Source of the DNA: Corynebacterium glucuronolyticum
GTDB lineage: Bacteria; Actinomycetota; Actinomycetes; Mycobacteriales; Mycobacteriaceae
DNA length: 58,238 nucleotides
Assembly (NCBI GenBank): GCA_022772305.1
Contig: JALFAQ010000052.1
Span: forward strand, 1 to 58,238
Direction: 5' to 3'
Under the pieces are notes generated by a model. The model did not search any database. It was not told where the DNA came from and saw only the letters and a list, made by a program, of their open reading frames with translations. The position numbers and the translations under genes are program-made. Below are positions 27,554 through 36,967 of the stretch, piece by piece (position 1 is the stretch's first letter; each line of letters opens with the position of its first letter).

Positions 27554-28429
27554 TTAGCTCGCGCTTAACGGTCGCGGATCTACCTCCGCAGGGGTCTCCC
27601 GCTTGCCTTTTCGCAGCATGAGGAATAGCACTGCCAGAGCAAAAAACACCGCCGACGTAATCGTGTTAATACGCAGACCGAACACCATAGTCGCCGGATC
27701 ATCACGCATGAGCTCCACCATGAAGCGACCCACCATGTAGGAGGCGACATACAGTCCGAAGACGCGCCCGCGACCCATGTGGAACTTCTTATCCGCCCAG
27801 ATAAGGAAGAGACACACAGCCACATTCCACAGCGCCTCATACAAAAACGTCGGGTGAACAATCGTCATAATTTCGCCGGTGGACCGCCCCGTCACCGGTG
27901 CGAGCTGGCCCGCTTCATTAACCCGGTAATAGATCTCCAACCCCCACGGCACATCCGTCGGACGACCGTACAGCTCCTGGTTGAAGTAATTGCCAAAGCG
28001 ACCAATCGCCTGCGCCAGCACCAGACCGGGCGCGACTGAATCTGCCAAAGGCGCAATCGGCAGTCCGCGAATACGCATCATCACCCACACCGCGAGCACA
28101 CCGAGGATAACCGCCCCCATAATGCCCAAGCCCCCCTGCCACACGTACAGCGCCTCAACGGGGTTGCAGGTGGAGCAGAAGTAGGAATCGTAGTCGGTGG
28201 CGACGTGGTACAGCCGCCCCCCAATAAGACCCGCCGGAATCGCGACAACCGCAGCATCCATGACCACGTCTGCATCGCCACCACGTGCGACATACCGCTT
28301 AGTGGACAACCACAGGGCGACAATGATGCCGGTGATGATGCACAATGCGTAGGCTCGAATGGGAATCGGACCAATAAACCACACCCCTTGGGGTGGAGAG
28401 GGAATGGTGGCAAGGATTGTTTCGGACAC
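27554..28429 (-). CDS. lgt: Prolipoprotein diacylglyceryl transferase
   Basis: Integral membrane enzyme that adds diacylglycerol to the lipobox Cys of prolipoproteins. 291 residues with about seven hydrophobic helices. The Lgt signature is [15 protein letters not shown] (~residue 145), and [11 protein letters not shown] follows. A short charged tail ends the protein. GTG 28429 is chosen because GAAAGG lies seven bases upstream and the N-terminus then reads [15 protein letters not shown]. It is 45 bases downstream of the trpC-like gene, as in C. glutamicum. The lipoprotein at 39961 would be a substrate. Confidence 0.93.
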   Translation of the reverse strand: MSETILATIPSPPQGVWFIGPIPIRAYALCIITGIIVALWLSTKRYVARGGDADVVMDAAVVAIPAGLIGGRLYHVATDYDSYFCSTCNPVEALYVWQGGLGIMGAVILGVLAVWVMMRIRGLPIAPLADSVAPGLVLAQAIGRFGNYFNQELYGRPTDVPWGLEIYYRVNEAGQLAPVTGRSTGEIMTIVHPTFLYEALWNVAVCLFLIWADKKFHMGRGRVFGLYVASYMVGRFMVELMRDDPATMVFGLRINTITSAVFFALAVLFLMLRKGKRETPAEVDPRPLSAS

Positions 28430-28474
28430 GCAGGCACCTTTCGATTGTGAGTTTTCTACCCACCACAATGTACC

Positions 28475-29287
28475 CTAACGAGCCGTCGGGCACGCCGGAT
28501 GCATCCCCGCTGCCACCAGCGAGCGACACAAACGATCCGGTTCACTTGACCGCGACAGCGCCTCCCCCACGACGACAGCATCTGCGCCCGCCCCCGCGTA
28601 CCGCATGAGATCCACCGGCGAGGACACACCCGACAGCGCCACCTTCACCACACTGGTCGGTAGCCCCGGCGCGATGAGCGAGAAACGCTCCTTGTCGATG
28701 GTACTCGACCGCATATCTCGGGCATCCACGCCAATGATGCGGGCTCCTGCTTGTACTCCCCGATCTGCTTCTTCCTCGGAGACCACTTCCACAATGGCCT
28801 CCATCCCCAAGGAGTGGACGCGATCCAACAGCGCCACCAATCTGTCCTGCTCCAGAGCCGCCACTTGAAGTGCAACGAGGTCCGCCCCGTAATACCTCGC
28901 CTCATGGACCTGATACGGATCGACGATAAACGTCTTGCACCACACGGGTGCCCCCACTGCTTCCTTTACCGTACGGACATCCTCGAGGTTGCCGTTAAAT
29001 CGCCGGCTTTCCGTCTGGCAGCCGATAATGCAGGCACCCGCTTGCTCGCACAGGCGTGCAAGCTCCGCCGGATCGGCAACGGCATTGACATGATTGGTAA
29101 CAGGGTCTGCCCGCTTGATTTCTGCGATGACGCAGCAGCCCAGCTTTTGCAAAACCGACAACACATCACGGGCAGGAGGCACATTTCGTGAAAGCCTCTT
29201 TATTTCCTTGAAGGGAACGACCTCTTCGCGGGCAGCCACATCAGCAATAACGCCCTGCAGGATATTGTCGAATAACGTGGCCATCAT
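28475..29287 (-). CDS. Indole-3-glycerol-phosphate synthase-like protein (TrpC paralogue)
   Basis: 270-residue TIM barrel of the TrpC family, normally closing the indole ring in tryptophan synthesis. The catalytic Lys and Glu of EIKR, the Lys of CKTFIVDPYQ and the Glu of IVEV are present. Several usual active-site residues are changed: KxSPSKG reads KRADPVTNH, NNRDL reads VDARDM and ESG reads LSG. No other trp biosynthetic genes are nearby, apart from the Trp-associated membrane gene. In C. glutamicum a trpC-like gene occupies the same place next to lgt, while the trp operon has its own trpCF, so this may have another function. Confidence 0.8.
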   Translation of the reverse strand: MMATLFDNILQGVIADVAAREEVVPFKEIKRLSRNVPPARDVLSVLQKLGCCVIAEIKRADPVTNHVNAVADPAELARLCEQAGACIIGCQTESRRFNGNLEDVRTVKEAVGAPVWCKTFIVDPYQVHEARYYGADLVALQVAALEQDRLVALLDRVHSLGMEAIVEVVSEEEADRGVQAGARIIGVDARDMRSSTIDKERFSLIAPGLPTSVVKVALSGVSSPVDLMRYAGAGADAVVVGEALSRSSEPDRLCRSLVAAGMHPACPTAR

Positions 29288-29403
29288 GCATCACTCCGCC
29301 CACACGTGTAACCGCGTGTAATGCTGCTCCTCAAAAACTGTGGCCATGCCGAAAATACTAGCCCGCACAGGGGTTAGGGACGAAATCCACAGATATTTAT
29401 TGA

Positions 29404-30045
29404 CTACCCCCGGTCTTTGTCCCTGCCTGTTAAATCAATACCTTCATCAAGCGCATCCCACATCACACGCTCCGAGTCAGGTGCCACCTCAATATCGTTT
29501 TCCAATTGCTCACGCCGAGTCCCCGTCGCCTCCAGCATGTCGGTCTTGCGCTTGTCCTCCCCCGGGCGCATGGCCAAAATCACCCCAACCACAATCGCCA
29601 CCGCAGCCACGGCAATGGTGAGAACCGGGCCCAACACAGCCACATCGACACCGGTGATTTCCGCCCACTGACTGATCCGGACCGGGTCGGTTGCCTTTGC
29701 TGAGACCGCCCCCGTGGCCAAAATGTCATGCACCCGTTCACTATCTGCGCCACCGGTGACGAGCATGATCGGCGAGTACGCGAGCACGGCCCCGGCGCAG
29801 GCTGCCAGGACCCCCGTGATGCGGCGCCCAATAGCCTTAGACACAAGCCCTACAAGAAGCAACGCAATGAGCGCAAAGGAGGCAATCTGCAGCTCCGTTG
29901 CCCACGCTGCACCGGTGAGGACTTCATCCGAGTCGCCTGCCTTGTCATCGCTGACAGTCGCGTGGATCCACGGCATGCGCGCGAACAGCCACGAGGAAAG
30001 CCCGGCGAGGCCGAAAAGAAGCGGACACACAAAACGGGTATTCAT
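29404..30045 (-). CDS. Trp biosynthesis-associated membrane protein (TIGR02234-like)
   Basis: 213-residue integral membrane protein of unknown function. Hydrophobic segments lie near residues 5-23, 52-70, 76-100 and 138-160, followed by a charged cytosolic tail rich in Asp/Glu/Arg. Proteins of this kind lie before trpC in actinobacteria and are named after that context. The start is six bases after the hisFI stop, so it is probably co-transcribed with the his operon. Confidence 0.7.
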   Translation of the reverse strand: MNTRFVCPLLFGLAGLSSWLFARMPWIHATVSDDKAGDSDEVLTGAAWATELQIASFALIALLLVGLVSKAIGRRITGVLAACAGAVLAYSPIMLVTGGADSERVHDILATGAVSAKATDPVRISQWAEITGVDVAVLGPVLTIAVAAVAIVVGVILAMRPGEDKRKTDMLEATGTRREQLENDIEVAPDSERVMWDALDEGIDLTGRDKDRG

Positions 30046-30051
30046 GGTCTT

Positions 30052-31149
30052 TTACTGTAGCGCCACCGGGAAATCGTCGAAGCATGTCCTCGCCCCCGTG
30101 TGGCAAGCACCACCGGTCTGCTTGACGCGCAGGAGCACCGTGTCCCCATCGCAGTCGAGCCATACTCCCTCCACCTCCTGGATGTGACCACTGGTCTCAC
30201 CCTTCACCCAATACTCGCCTCGCGAACGGGACCAGTACGTCGCCCTCCGGGTGTCGATGGTGGCGGCCAGCGCGATGTCATCCATCCACGCCAGCATGAG
30301 TACCTCCCCGCTATCCGCCTGGACAACAGCTGGCACCAACCCATCGGCGTTAAACCGCACCTTCGATGCTACGGCATCCGGCAGAGTTCTTATTGGGCGG
30401 GTGGCGTGGCCTGCCCTTGTCAGCGCCCTCTTCACCGCCCCAATCGACACATCCCCGTAGTGGAAAATGCTCGCCGCCAGGACGGCATCCGCCCCGGTTG
30501 CCACCGCCGGAGGAAAGTCCTCGGCTTTGCCTGCCCCACCGGAGGCGATAATCGGCACAGTTACGGCCTCCCGGATAAGTCGTAGGAGCTCGAGGTCGAA
30601 GCCCTTCTTGGTGCCGTCGGCATCCATGGAGTTCACGAGGATTTCGCCAGCTCCGCGGCGCTCGGCATCGCGCACCCACTCGATCGCGTCGATGCCGGTC
30701 CCCTTCGTGCCACCATGCGTAGTGATCTCGAAGCTGCCGTCGCTGGTCCTGCGGGCATCGAGGCTGAGCACGACACACTGGCGCCCAAAACGCTCCGCCA
30801 GCCGGTCGATAAGGTCGGGGTCTGCCACCGCCGCCGAATTGATGCTCACCTTGTCGGCCCCGCAGCGCAGCAATTCCGCGCAGTCATCGACGCTGCGCAC
30901 ACCGCCGCCCACAGTCAGCGGGATAAAAACAGATCCTGCGACCTTCTTCACCACGTCACGCATCGTGGCACGCCCCTGCACCGTCGCCGATACGTCCAAG
31001 AATGTCAGCTCGTCTGCCCCCTCCTCGAAGTACCGCGCTGCCAGCTCCACCGGGTCACCGGCATCACGCAGCCCCGCGAAGTTGACGCCCTTGACTACGC
31101 GGCCGTCCTTAACATCCAAACACGGGATGACCCGCACACCAACACTCAT
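30052..31149 (-). CDS. hisFI: Fused imidazole glycerol-phosphate synthase cyclase (HisF) and phosphoribosyl-AMP cyclohydrolase (HisI)
   Basis: A single 365-residue reading frame joining two histidine enzymes usually encoded separately. Residues 1-~250 are HisF ([15 protein letters not shown] with catalytic Asp, [38 protein letters not shown]). From ~257 the HisI domain follows ([38 protein letters not shown], metal ligands in DCDGD, C-terminal Cys residues in [12 protein letters not shown]). The junction [15 protein letters not shown] has no stop codon. Upstream genes impA and hisA are 3 and about 11 bases away in series. A copy of the CCAATAAGA repeat lies exactly at the junction. Confidence 0.93.
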   Translation of the reverse strand: MSVGVRVIPCLDVKDGRVVKGVNFAGLRDAGDPVELAARYFEEGADELTFLDVSATVQGRATMRDVVKKVAGSVFIPLTVGGGVRSVDDCAELLRCGADKVSINSAAVADPDLIDRLAERFGRQCVVLSLDARRTSDGSFEITTHGGTKGTGIDAIEWVRDAERRGAGEILVNSMDADGTKKGFDLELLRLIREAVTVPIIASGGAGKAEDFPPAVATGADAVLAASIFHYGDVSIGAVKRALTRAGHATRPIRTLPDAVASKVRFNADGLVPAVVQADSGEVLMLAWMDDIALAATIDTRRATYWSRSRGEYWVKGETSGHIQEVEGVWLDCDGDTVLLRVKQTGGACHTGARTCFDDFPVALQ

Positions 31150-31152
31150 TTG

Positions 31153-31980
31153 TTATCTTCCTATCCTTCGCAGTGATTCACTCACGCGCCTTACGGTTTC
31201 TTCTTCCCCGCCGATCACCCCGTCGGAGCCGATCCTCCACAGCTCGCCGTGCAGATCCGAGACGTACGCACCCCGGGCAAGAAGGTGGCACACGCCCGCC
31301 CCGTTATCCCACACATGCGGGCTCATCGACACCGTCGTCCCCGCACCCGCCAGCGCCATGAGTCCCAGGTTCGCCCCCACGCACCCACTGATCCGGATGC
31401 GTGGCTGGGGGACGGAAATAAGCCCTTCGACAATGCTCTGGGTCTTGTGGATAAACCCTGGCACAAGCGTGTCGACGACCTTCTCCCCACCGTCGTCGAG
31501 ACCCCACTCTTCCCCGTCGAAACGCATCTGGGTTTCCCTCACCGTCACCGACATGCCGTCCCCGACGATACTCGTCAGCGTCGTCTCCAACGCGGGCAGA
31601 CTCGTCACCCCAATAAGAGGTCCCTCATTGGAGAACAAGACAGCAAGAATCGCGCACGCCGGGTTGCCCCGCACATAGTTGGAGGTCCCATCAATGGGGT
31701 CCACCACCCAATAGCGATGCTGCCCCACCGCATCATGCAGCCGGTCTATTTCTTCCCGACGGCTCCCCACACAGCCAATCGTCTCCTCCCCCACAACGGG
31801 AATACCCGTCTCTTTTTCCAACAACGCATGCAGCGTCGACTCGATGCGCACATCCGCGTCTGTTACCGGCGACCCGTCATGTTTGCGTCGAGGCGTCGCC
31901 CGACCATAGCCGGCGAGGAAAACCCCCCACTGACGGACAACGAGCTCCTCCGCCGTCTCCGCGAGTCGCTGCAACTCCAT
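31153..31980 (-). CDS. impA: Inositol monophosphatase family protein ImpA
   Basis: Mg-dependent phosphatase of 275 residues. Metal and catalytic motifs: VGEETIG (Glu), WVVDPIDGTSNYVRG (both Asp) and HVWDNGAGVCHLL (third Asp). The position between hisA and hisF matches impA of C. glutamicum (recalled). It could act on inositol phosphate or, given the operon, on histidinol phosphate; the sequence alone does not decide. The stop and the hisFI start are three bases apart. Confidence 0.85.
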   Translation of the reverse strand: MELQRLAETAEELVVRQWGVFLAGYGRATPRRKHDGSPVTDADVRIESTLHALLEKETGIPVVGEETIGCVGSRREEIDRLHDAVGQHRYWVVDPIDGTSNYVRGNPACAILAVLFSNEGPLIGVTSLPALETTLTSIVGDGMSVTVRETQMRFDGEEWGLDDGGEKVVDTLVPGFIHKTQSIVEGLISVPQPRIRISGCVGANLGLMALAGAGTTVSMSPHVWDNGAGVCHLLARGAYVSDLHGELWRIGSDGVIGGEEETVRRVSESLRRIGR

Positions 31981-31988
31981 AGGTCTAC

Positions 31989-32714
31989 TTATTTCTCAAG
32001 CACGCGCAGTGCGTCCTCGACTGTGAATGCCTTTTCCACAAACGCCTTGCCGACAATGACACCGTCGATGCCCTCATCCTCGTACTCGGCAAGAGTCCTA
32101 AGATCATCCAGCGTCGACACGCCGCCCGATGCCGTCACCGTCGCATCCGTCGCCGCTGCAACCTCACGCAACAACTCCACGTTGGGCCCCACCATCGCAC
32201 CATCGCGCGACACATCGGTGACCACAAACCGCCGGCACCCCTGTGCATCGAGGCTTTCCAGCACCTCCCACAGGTCGCCACCATCGGCTACCCAGCCATG
32301 CGTAGAAACGCGCCACTGATCGTCGACAAGCTGACAGGCCAGATCAACCGCAACCGAATCACCAAACCGGTCCACGAGCTCCCCCACCCACGCAGGATTA
32401 GCCACCGCAGCCGTCCCCACGCTCACACGCGAGGCGCCGGCAGCAAACGCCGCCTCGACAGCTGCCGTATCGCGCAGCCCACCCGACAGATCAACCTTCA
32501 CCCCCAGCCGATCCACGATCTCCCGCACCGCGTCACGATTGTTGCCCTCGCCAAACGCCGCATCGAGATCGACGACATGGAGCCACCCCGCCCCAATAAG
32601 AGCTTCAGCAACCTCCAACGGCGAGCCATACACCGTCTCGCTACCGGCCTGGCCCTGAAACAGGCGAACCGACTTACCACCACGGATATCAACAGCAGGA
32701 AAAAGCGTCAGCAT
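31989..32714 (-). CDS. hisA: Phosphoribosyl isomerase HisA (corynebacterial subHisA type)
   Basis: Converts ProFAR to PRFAR in histidine synthesis. 241-residue TIM barrel: FPAVDIRGGKSVRLFQG with catalytic Asp, HVVDLDAAFGEGNN, SGGLRD, GTAAVANP, VTDVSRDGAMVGPNVELL and ASGGVSTLDDL. Most actinobacteria use a dual HisA/TrpF enzyme (PriA). Corynebacteria that acquired TrpF have a specialised HisA, and this lineage is presumed from the genus. It is followed by impA after eight bases. Confidence 0.93.
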   Translation of the reverse strand: MLTLFPAVDIRGGKSVRLFQGQAGSETVYGSPLEVAEALIGAGWLHVVDLDAAFGEGNNRDAVREIVDRLGVKVDLSGGLRDTAAVEAAFAAGASRVSVGTAAVANPAWVGELVDRFGDSVAVDLACQLVDDQWRVSTHGWVADGGDLWEVLESLDAQGCRRFVVTDVSRDGAMVGPNVELLREVAAATDATVTASGGVSTLDDLRTLAEYEDEGIDGVIVGKAFVEKAFTVEDALRVLEK

Positions 32715-32728
32715 AATAACCGATCCTA

Positions 32729-33361
32729 CTACAGCGAATCGACCCAGTTACGCAACAATTTCAGACCTGTGCGGCCCGACTTTTCCGGGTGGAACTGCGT
32801 CGCCCACAACGGGCCATCCTCGACGGCGGCAATGAACCGGCAATCGGCGTGCTGCGTCCACCCAATAAGAGGTGCTGAAAACGGCGGCGTCCGATCGAAC
32901 GAATCGGTGAGCACCCCGTAGGAATGCACGAAATAGAACCTCTCATTGGGGTCGATACCCGCAAACATCTGGGACTCCACCTCACGCTCCACTGTGTTCC
33001 ACCCCATATGAGGAAGCGGTGTCACCCCCAGGGGCTCCACCGTGCCCGGCCACTGGGCGAGGCCACTCGTCGACACGCCATTTTCCACACCCCGCTCAAA
33101 CATCACCTGCAGCCCCAAACAGATTCCCATCACCGAGCGACCACCCGAAAGGCGCTCTTCCACCATCCGAGCAACGGACAACGACCGCAGCCCCTCCATT
33201 GCCGACGCGAACGCACCTACGCCAGGAATGAGCACACCATCCGTCGACAAGCTAGGACGCTCCGTCACCGAAACATCCGCCCCCACTTCCTCCAACGCGC
33301 GTGCAGCCGAAAACAAATTACCGGCACCATAATCAACAATCGCAACCGACGGCCTAGCCAT
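32729..33361 (-). CDS. hisH: Imidazole glycerol phosphate synthase glutaminase subunit
   Basis: Supplies ammonia to HisF. 210 residues of class I glutaminase: [16 protein letters not shown], oxyanion region PGVGAF, nucleophile Cys in [18 protein letters not shown]-like LPHMGWN, and the catalytic His/Glu in [11 protein letters not shown] 33361 is chosen because AGTAGG lies seven bases upstream, rather than the adjacent GTG. Its partner HisF lies three genes downstream, fused to HisI. Confidence 0.94.
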   Translation of the reverse strand: MARPSVAIVDYGAGNLFSAARALEEVGADVSVTERPSLSTDGVLIPGVGAFASAMEGLRSLSVARMVEERLSGGRSVMGICLGLQVMFERGVENGVSTSGLAQWPGTVEPLGVTPLPHMGWNTVEREVESQMFAGIDPNERFYFVHSYGVLTDSFDRTPPFSAPLIGWTQHADCRFIAAVEDGPLWATQFHPEKSGRTGLKLLRNWVDSL

Positions 33362-33369
33362 CACACAAC

Positions 33370-34689
33370 CTACTTCTTTCGACGACGACGTGAAATCACC
33401 GGAGCATGACCCGCCACGTGCTTACCCAACCGCGCCAACTGACGCACCCGGGCAGCCGTATTGTCATACTCCACAATCCTGTGATTACCCATAATCGTAT
33501 CCGCAATCTTCAACGACAAAGCAACCGCCACGATGACGGCAGCCGTCGAAAAGGCACCGACGTACCCCGACGACGCAACCACAAACCCCAATAAGAGGCT
33601 CCCCAACCCCGTCCCCGAATCAAACGCCATATTCCACAACGCGCTCGCCTCCGACAACTTCGAGCGCGGCAGCCTCGTAAACATATCCAGCATCGACTCA
33701 TTTTGAATCGCACCATAGCCCAAGCCATACACCAGCACGCACACGAACAGCCACGGCCAGGGAAGGGCACCGGAAATCGTGACGGCAAGCAAGATAACCC
33801 CAATAAGAACAAGGATCTGCGCTGGAATCATCGTCGCACCGGGAACTCCGCGCTTATCCGCTACGACACCCGCAAAGTAGCGGGAAATCATCTGGGCGAA
33901 GCCAACAGCGGCAAGCAACGCTCCCCCAACAAGAGCTCCCCGCTCGGGCATGGACTCCTTGACGGCGGCGGGGAGGAAGGACGAAATTGCACCGTAAGCG
34001 ATAGCAGCCGTGCAGATACACAAAGCAGGAACAAGCACAAGCTTCCACGTGGGAGCGAGGTAACGTCCGTCTTCGGTGAAGCGGGACTTATTGGGGGGAG
34101 CAGCCTGTGGCCTCAAACGAGGAATCCGCAGGCACATCAACGCCGACATAAGTGAAATCACAGCGGTGGCAACGTAGACAGGTGTGGTGCCCACTGCCTC
34201 CGACACGGAGAGCCCAGCGGGGAGGAGGATACATTGGGAGAGTCCGACGGACACGCCCAAAAGTGCGGTTGCTTTCCCCAAGAAGCGCACCGGTACGAGC
34301 TCGGCGATCAACGCGGACTCGGCTACACAGAGGGCACCGAAACCAACTCCGCGGATCGCGCTGACGGTGAGGACGGGTATGGCCTTGACGCTGGCGATGT
34401 GTCCCAGCGCCGGGATTCCAAGAAGAAAGGCTGCAACCACAAGAACAGGCGTGTAACCGAATCGTCGAGTGAGCTTCGGGGTAATCATCTGAGTACAGAC
34501 GGTGAATCCCATAAACACGCCGGTTGTCGCGCCTGCAAGCGAGGCAGAACCGCCGTCGCGTAGTACGGCGTAGGGCACGACGGGCAGGAGCATGGCCCAG
34601 CCACCGAATGCGCTGGCGATGGCGACGAGGGCTGCTATGAATCCAGGCGCTTCCCAGACACTTGTAATTCCGTCCTTCTTATTGGACAT
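33370..34689 (-). CDS. MFS transporter in the his operon
   Basis: 439-residue, 12-helix major facilitator permease. The loop after helix 2 reads [15 protein letters not shown], with a second in [11 protein letters not shown], and a basic tail ends RRRRKK. The substrate is unknown; its place between hisB and hisH is shared with C. glutamicum (from memory), which suggests a link to histidine or a related compound. The ATG has GAAAGG eight bases upstream. The HNH gene lies upstream, separated by a long hairpin. Confidence 0.88.
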   Translation of the reverse strand: MSNKKDGITSVWEAPGFIAALVAIASAFGGWAMLLPVVPYAVLRDGGSASLAGATTGVFMGFTVCTQMITPKLTRRFGYTPVLVVAAFLLGIPALGHIASVKAIPVLTVSAIRGVGFGALCVAESALIAELVPVRFLGKATALLGVSVGLSQCILLPAGLSVSEAVGTTPVYVATAVISLMSALMCLRIPRLRPQAAPPNKSRFTEDGRYLAPTWKLVLVPALCICTAAIAYGAISSFLPAAVKESMPERGALVGGALLAAVGFAQMISRYFAGVVADKRGVPGATMIPAQILVLIGVILLAVTISGALPWPWLFVCVLVYGLGYGAIQNESMLDMFTRLPRSKLSEASALWNMAFDSGTGLGSLLLGFVVASSGYVGAFSTAAVIVAVALSLKIADTIMGNHRIVEYDNTAARVRQLARLGKHVAGHAPVISRRRRKK

Positions 34690-34761
34690 GTATCACGCCT
34701 TTCTGTCTTCACTTTTCATCCTCCACCTCATTCAATCACTGAATCGGGTTAATGGCCATTT

Positions 34762-34809
34762 AGCGCATGCCAATGGCCCCTCCGCGTATGGAGGGGTTTG
34801 GCATGCGCT
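34762..34809 (-). terminator. Nested long hairpin after the second HNH gene
   Basis: Outer arms AGCGCATGCCA/TGGCATGCGCT (11 perfect pairs) and inner arms CCCCTCC/GGAGGGG (7 perfect pairs), starting four bases after the HNH stop. No T tract. It corresponds in position to the 40-bp palindrome after the first HNH gene. Confidence 0.6.
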
Positions 34810-34813
34810 GGGG

Positions 34814-36013
34814 TTACAGCCAGAGGCGGCTAATCGTGCGGCGGAGTGGGTGGCCTCTGGTTCGCTGTATTCTTGCTTTTCGACGCTCCTTATCCGGCAT
34901 CTTTCTTTGTTTCAGGTGGAGTGCCCGGCCATTGTATGCGGTGGAGGGGTGTCCGTTGTACATCCACTCGTCGCTTCCTGGCGGGTTGTAGCCGGCCTCA
35001 CCTGTTATTGGGTGGCGGCCGTGCCATCCATTTTTGTTTCTTTCCTTGTGATCATCATTTTGCGTGTTGTGGCGTTTGCACAAGGGAATGATGTTTTCGG
35101 AGGTGGTTTCACCTCCGTCGGCGACAGCTGCGATGTGGTGGAACTGGGAGTATTGGGCAAGTTCGTGGCAGCCGGGGTGGGCACAGAAGATCTGGTCGAG
35201 GGTCACCGCGTTCCGGAGGTGTCCGGTGGCGAACCGGAGGTTCTTCAGCTCGTATTCAACGCCAATGTGTCCGGTGGAGTCGTAAATGCAGAGGAAACCG
35301 TAGGGGGCGAGTGTGTAGTCGCCGAAGTCTTTGGCATCGATGATTTGGCCGTCTGTCGTGGCGAACTTGCCGTCGCCGATGTAGGTGGAGTTATCCAGCG
35401 TAAGCATGATGGCTGGGACGAGAGAGCGGTTGAAGTGGTTCGAGTAGTCGGGTGAGGTGCCGGCAAGGAGGCGGAGGAGGCCGTCGGCAAGCCGGACAGC
35501 GACGGGCTCATTGCGGTTGATGGTGGTGGCGTTGAGCGCGCGGGCCTGGAGTTCATTCATCTGTTCCTCGCGGAGCCGCAGGTGAGCGTGTTTCATGCCC
35601 ATAACGTCGGCTTCGTGGGAGATAGTCATGGTGTTGGTGACCTTCGCCGTGACGGTTTCCTTGAGCTTCTGCTTGGCGTGGGCACGGACCTGTTCGGGGG
35701 TTTTACCGTGCGCGTCGCGGGTGAGGGTGGTGCGCAACTGTTCGCGGATCTCTGGGTCGACCTTGTAGATGGCGCGGGAGATGGCGATAAGCGTGTCGAG
35801 GGGAAGATCTTCTGCTTCCGCGAGAGCGTCGGAATTGCCAGAGCCAAACCAGGAACGGGCGGCGGTGAGCCAGGCGGAGGCGGTCACTTCGAAGACCTGG
35901 GCAGCACGGGAGACGAGCTCGACCGCATTCGGGTGCTGCTGGTCGATCTCGTACACGTCGCGAAGCAGGGAGAGCCCGCGGGTGAGCCGTGCGTAGTCTG
36001 TCAAAGCTGTCAT
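34814..36013 (-). CDS. DUF222/HNH endonuclease (13E12 family), copy 2
   Basis: 399-residue paralogue of the gene at 13461. It shares DVMGMKHAHLRLREEQMNEL, NSTYIGDGKFATTDGQIIDA, and the HNH block CAHPGCHELAQYSQFHH, GGETTSENI, CKRHNTQND. ATG 36013 (ATGACAGC, the same opening as copy 1) has TAGCGT seven bases upstream; the longer frame to 36082 would run into the promoter. It interrupts the his operon between the small membrane gene after hisB and the MFS gene, same orientation as the operon. Two TTATCCACA boxes precede it. Confidence 0.85.
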   Translation of the reverse strand: MTALTDYARLTRGLSLLRDVYEIDQQHPNAVELVSRAAQVFEVTASAWLTAARSWFGSGNSDALAEAEDLPLDTLIAISRAIYKVDPEIREQLRTTLTRDAHGKTPEQVRAHAKQKLKETVTAKVTNTMTISHEADVMGMKHAHLRLREEQMNELQARALNATTINRNEPVAVRLADGLLRLLAGTSPDYSNHFNRSLVPAIMLTLDNSTYIGDGKFATTDGQIIDAKDFGDYTLAPYGFLCIYDSTGHIGVEYELKNLRFATGHLRNAVTLDQIFCAHPGCHELAQYSQFHHIAAVADGGETTSENIIPLCKRHNTQNDDHKERNKNGWHGRHPITGEAGYNPPGSDEWMYNGHPSTAYNGRALHLKQRKMPDKERRKARIQRTRGHPLRRTISRLWL

Positions 36014-36020
36014 GAGGCAC

Positions 36021-36026
36021 ACGCTA
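36021..36026 (-). promoter_or_regulatory. -10 box of the second HNH gene
   Basis: TAGCGT on the minus strand seven bases before ATG 36013, the same spacing as in the first HNH gene. Confidence 0.4.
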
Positions 36027-36066
36027 CGGCGCATCGCCACAGTGCGCGCGCGACGGCGCCACATCT

Positions 36067-36115
36067 TGTGGATAAGTGGCATTTTGGGAGGAAAGCGGGC
36101 TCCGACTGTGGATAA
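36067..36115. promoter_or_regulatory. Pair of DnaA-box-like 9-mers before the second HNH gene
   Basis: TGTGGATAA at 36067-36075 and at 36107-36115, that is, two direct TTATCCACA boxes on the gene's strand with 31 bases between. The nearer box ends 53 bases from the start codon, compared with 50 bases in the first HNH gene. There the pair is inverted rather than direct. Confidence 0.55.
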
Positions 36116-36156
36116 CTCCCGCCCCTATTCCACTGCTTGTGGTAGTGGAAAAGTTC

Positions 36157-36321
36157 TTATTGGGCGGAGCTGTAGCTCATGAGCGCCAGTGCCAGCGCCC
36201 CCGCCGCCAAAATCCCCACTACGATGGTCCCCTTGAGGGATCCGTTTTTGTACATGGACCAGGCGCCGCCAACGAGGAGGCCAGCGACGAGGAACATGAA
36301 GTAGACGAACCAGGGGGCCAC
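36157..36321 (-). CDS. Small membrane protein of the his operon (54 aa)
   Basis: Short gene starting with GTG four bases after the hisB stop (reading CTGTAGCTCGTGG). The product begins MAPWFVYFMFLVAGLL and has two hydrophobic helices separated by a short polar turn (WSMYKNGSLKGT), ending MSYSSAQ. A small membrane gene at this place is also known in C. glutamicum (from memory). Function unknown. Its stop codon TAA lies inside a copy of the CCAATAAGA repeat, and the HNH gene's boxes begin ~40 bases later. Confidence 0.75.
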   Translation of the reverse strand: MAPWFVYFMFLVAGLLVGGAWSMYKNGSLKGTIVVGILAAGALALALMSYSSAQ

Positions 36322-36324
36322 GAG

Positions 36325-36966
36325 CTACAGCGCTCCCTTAGTGGAGGGGACGCCTGCCTGGCGAGGGTCCTTTGTCGCTGCGGCGCGGATGGCGCGGGCG
36401 ACGGCCTTGAATTCTGCCTCGGTGATGTGGTGCGGGTCGCGACCGTGGTGGCAGATGATATGGAGGTTCATGCGGGCGTGGAAGGCGAGGGTCTCAAAGA
36501 AGTGCTGGTTGATGACCGTCGCGTAGTGTCCACCGATGACGGAGGTGAGGATGCTATCAGGTTCACCGTGCATGACGAAATACGGCCTGCCGGACAGATC
36601 GACGACCGCTTCACAGAGGGTTTCGTCCATGGGAACGGTGGCGGAGCCGAAGCGGGTGATGCCACGCTTGTCACCAAGGGCTTCGCTGATAGCCTGGCCG
36701 AGCACGATAGCGGTGTCTTCGACGGTGTGATGACTGTCGATTTCAGTGTCGCCGGAGGCGTGAATGCTGAGGTCAATAAACGAGTGATTGGCAAACGACT
36801 GCAACATGTGGTCGAAGAAAGGCACCCCGGTTTGGATATCTGTTTTGCCGGTGCCGTCGAGGTTGACATCGACGGCAATAGTCGTTTCCTTGGTCGCACG
36901 CTCGACACGGGAGATGCGGTCCTTGTGTGAAACGTTGTCGGGCCGCTCGCGGGTAGAATAACTCAT
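36325..36966 (-). CDS. hisB: Imidazoleglycerol-phosphate dehydratase
   Basis: Dehydrates IGP to imidazole acetol phosphate. 213 residues, single-function form as usual outside enterics. Metal ligands and signatures: [25 protein letters not shown] and [20 protein letters not shown] 36966 lies one base after the hisC stop; the in-frame codon at 36981 would overlap hisC by 14 bases. Tight coupling to hisC and to the small membrane gene. Confidence 0.95.
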   Translation of the reverse strand: MSYSTRERPDNVSHKDRISRVERATKETTIAVDVNLDGTGKTDIQTGVPFFDHMLQSFANHSFIDLSIHASGDTEIDSHHTVEDTAIVLGQAISEALGDKRGITRFGSATVPMDETLCEAVVDLSGRPYFVMHGEPDSILTSVIGGHYATVINQHFFETLAFHARMNLHIICHHGRDPHHITEAEFKAVARAIRAAATKDPRQAGVPSTKGAL

Positions 36967-36967
36967 G

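Noticed and set aside
31446..31454. Additional TGTGGATAA inside impA
   Set aside because: Single copy inside coding sequence, not paired and not near an HNH gene; taken as chance.
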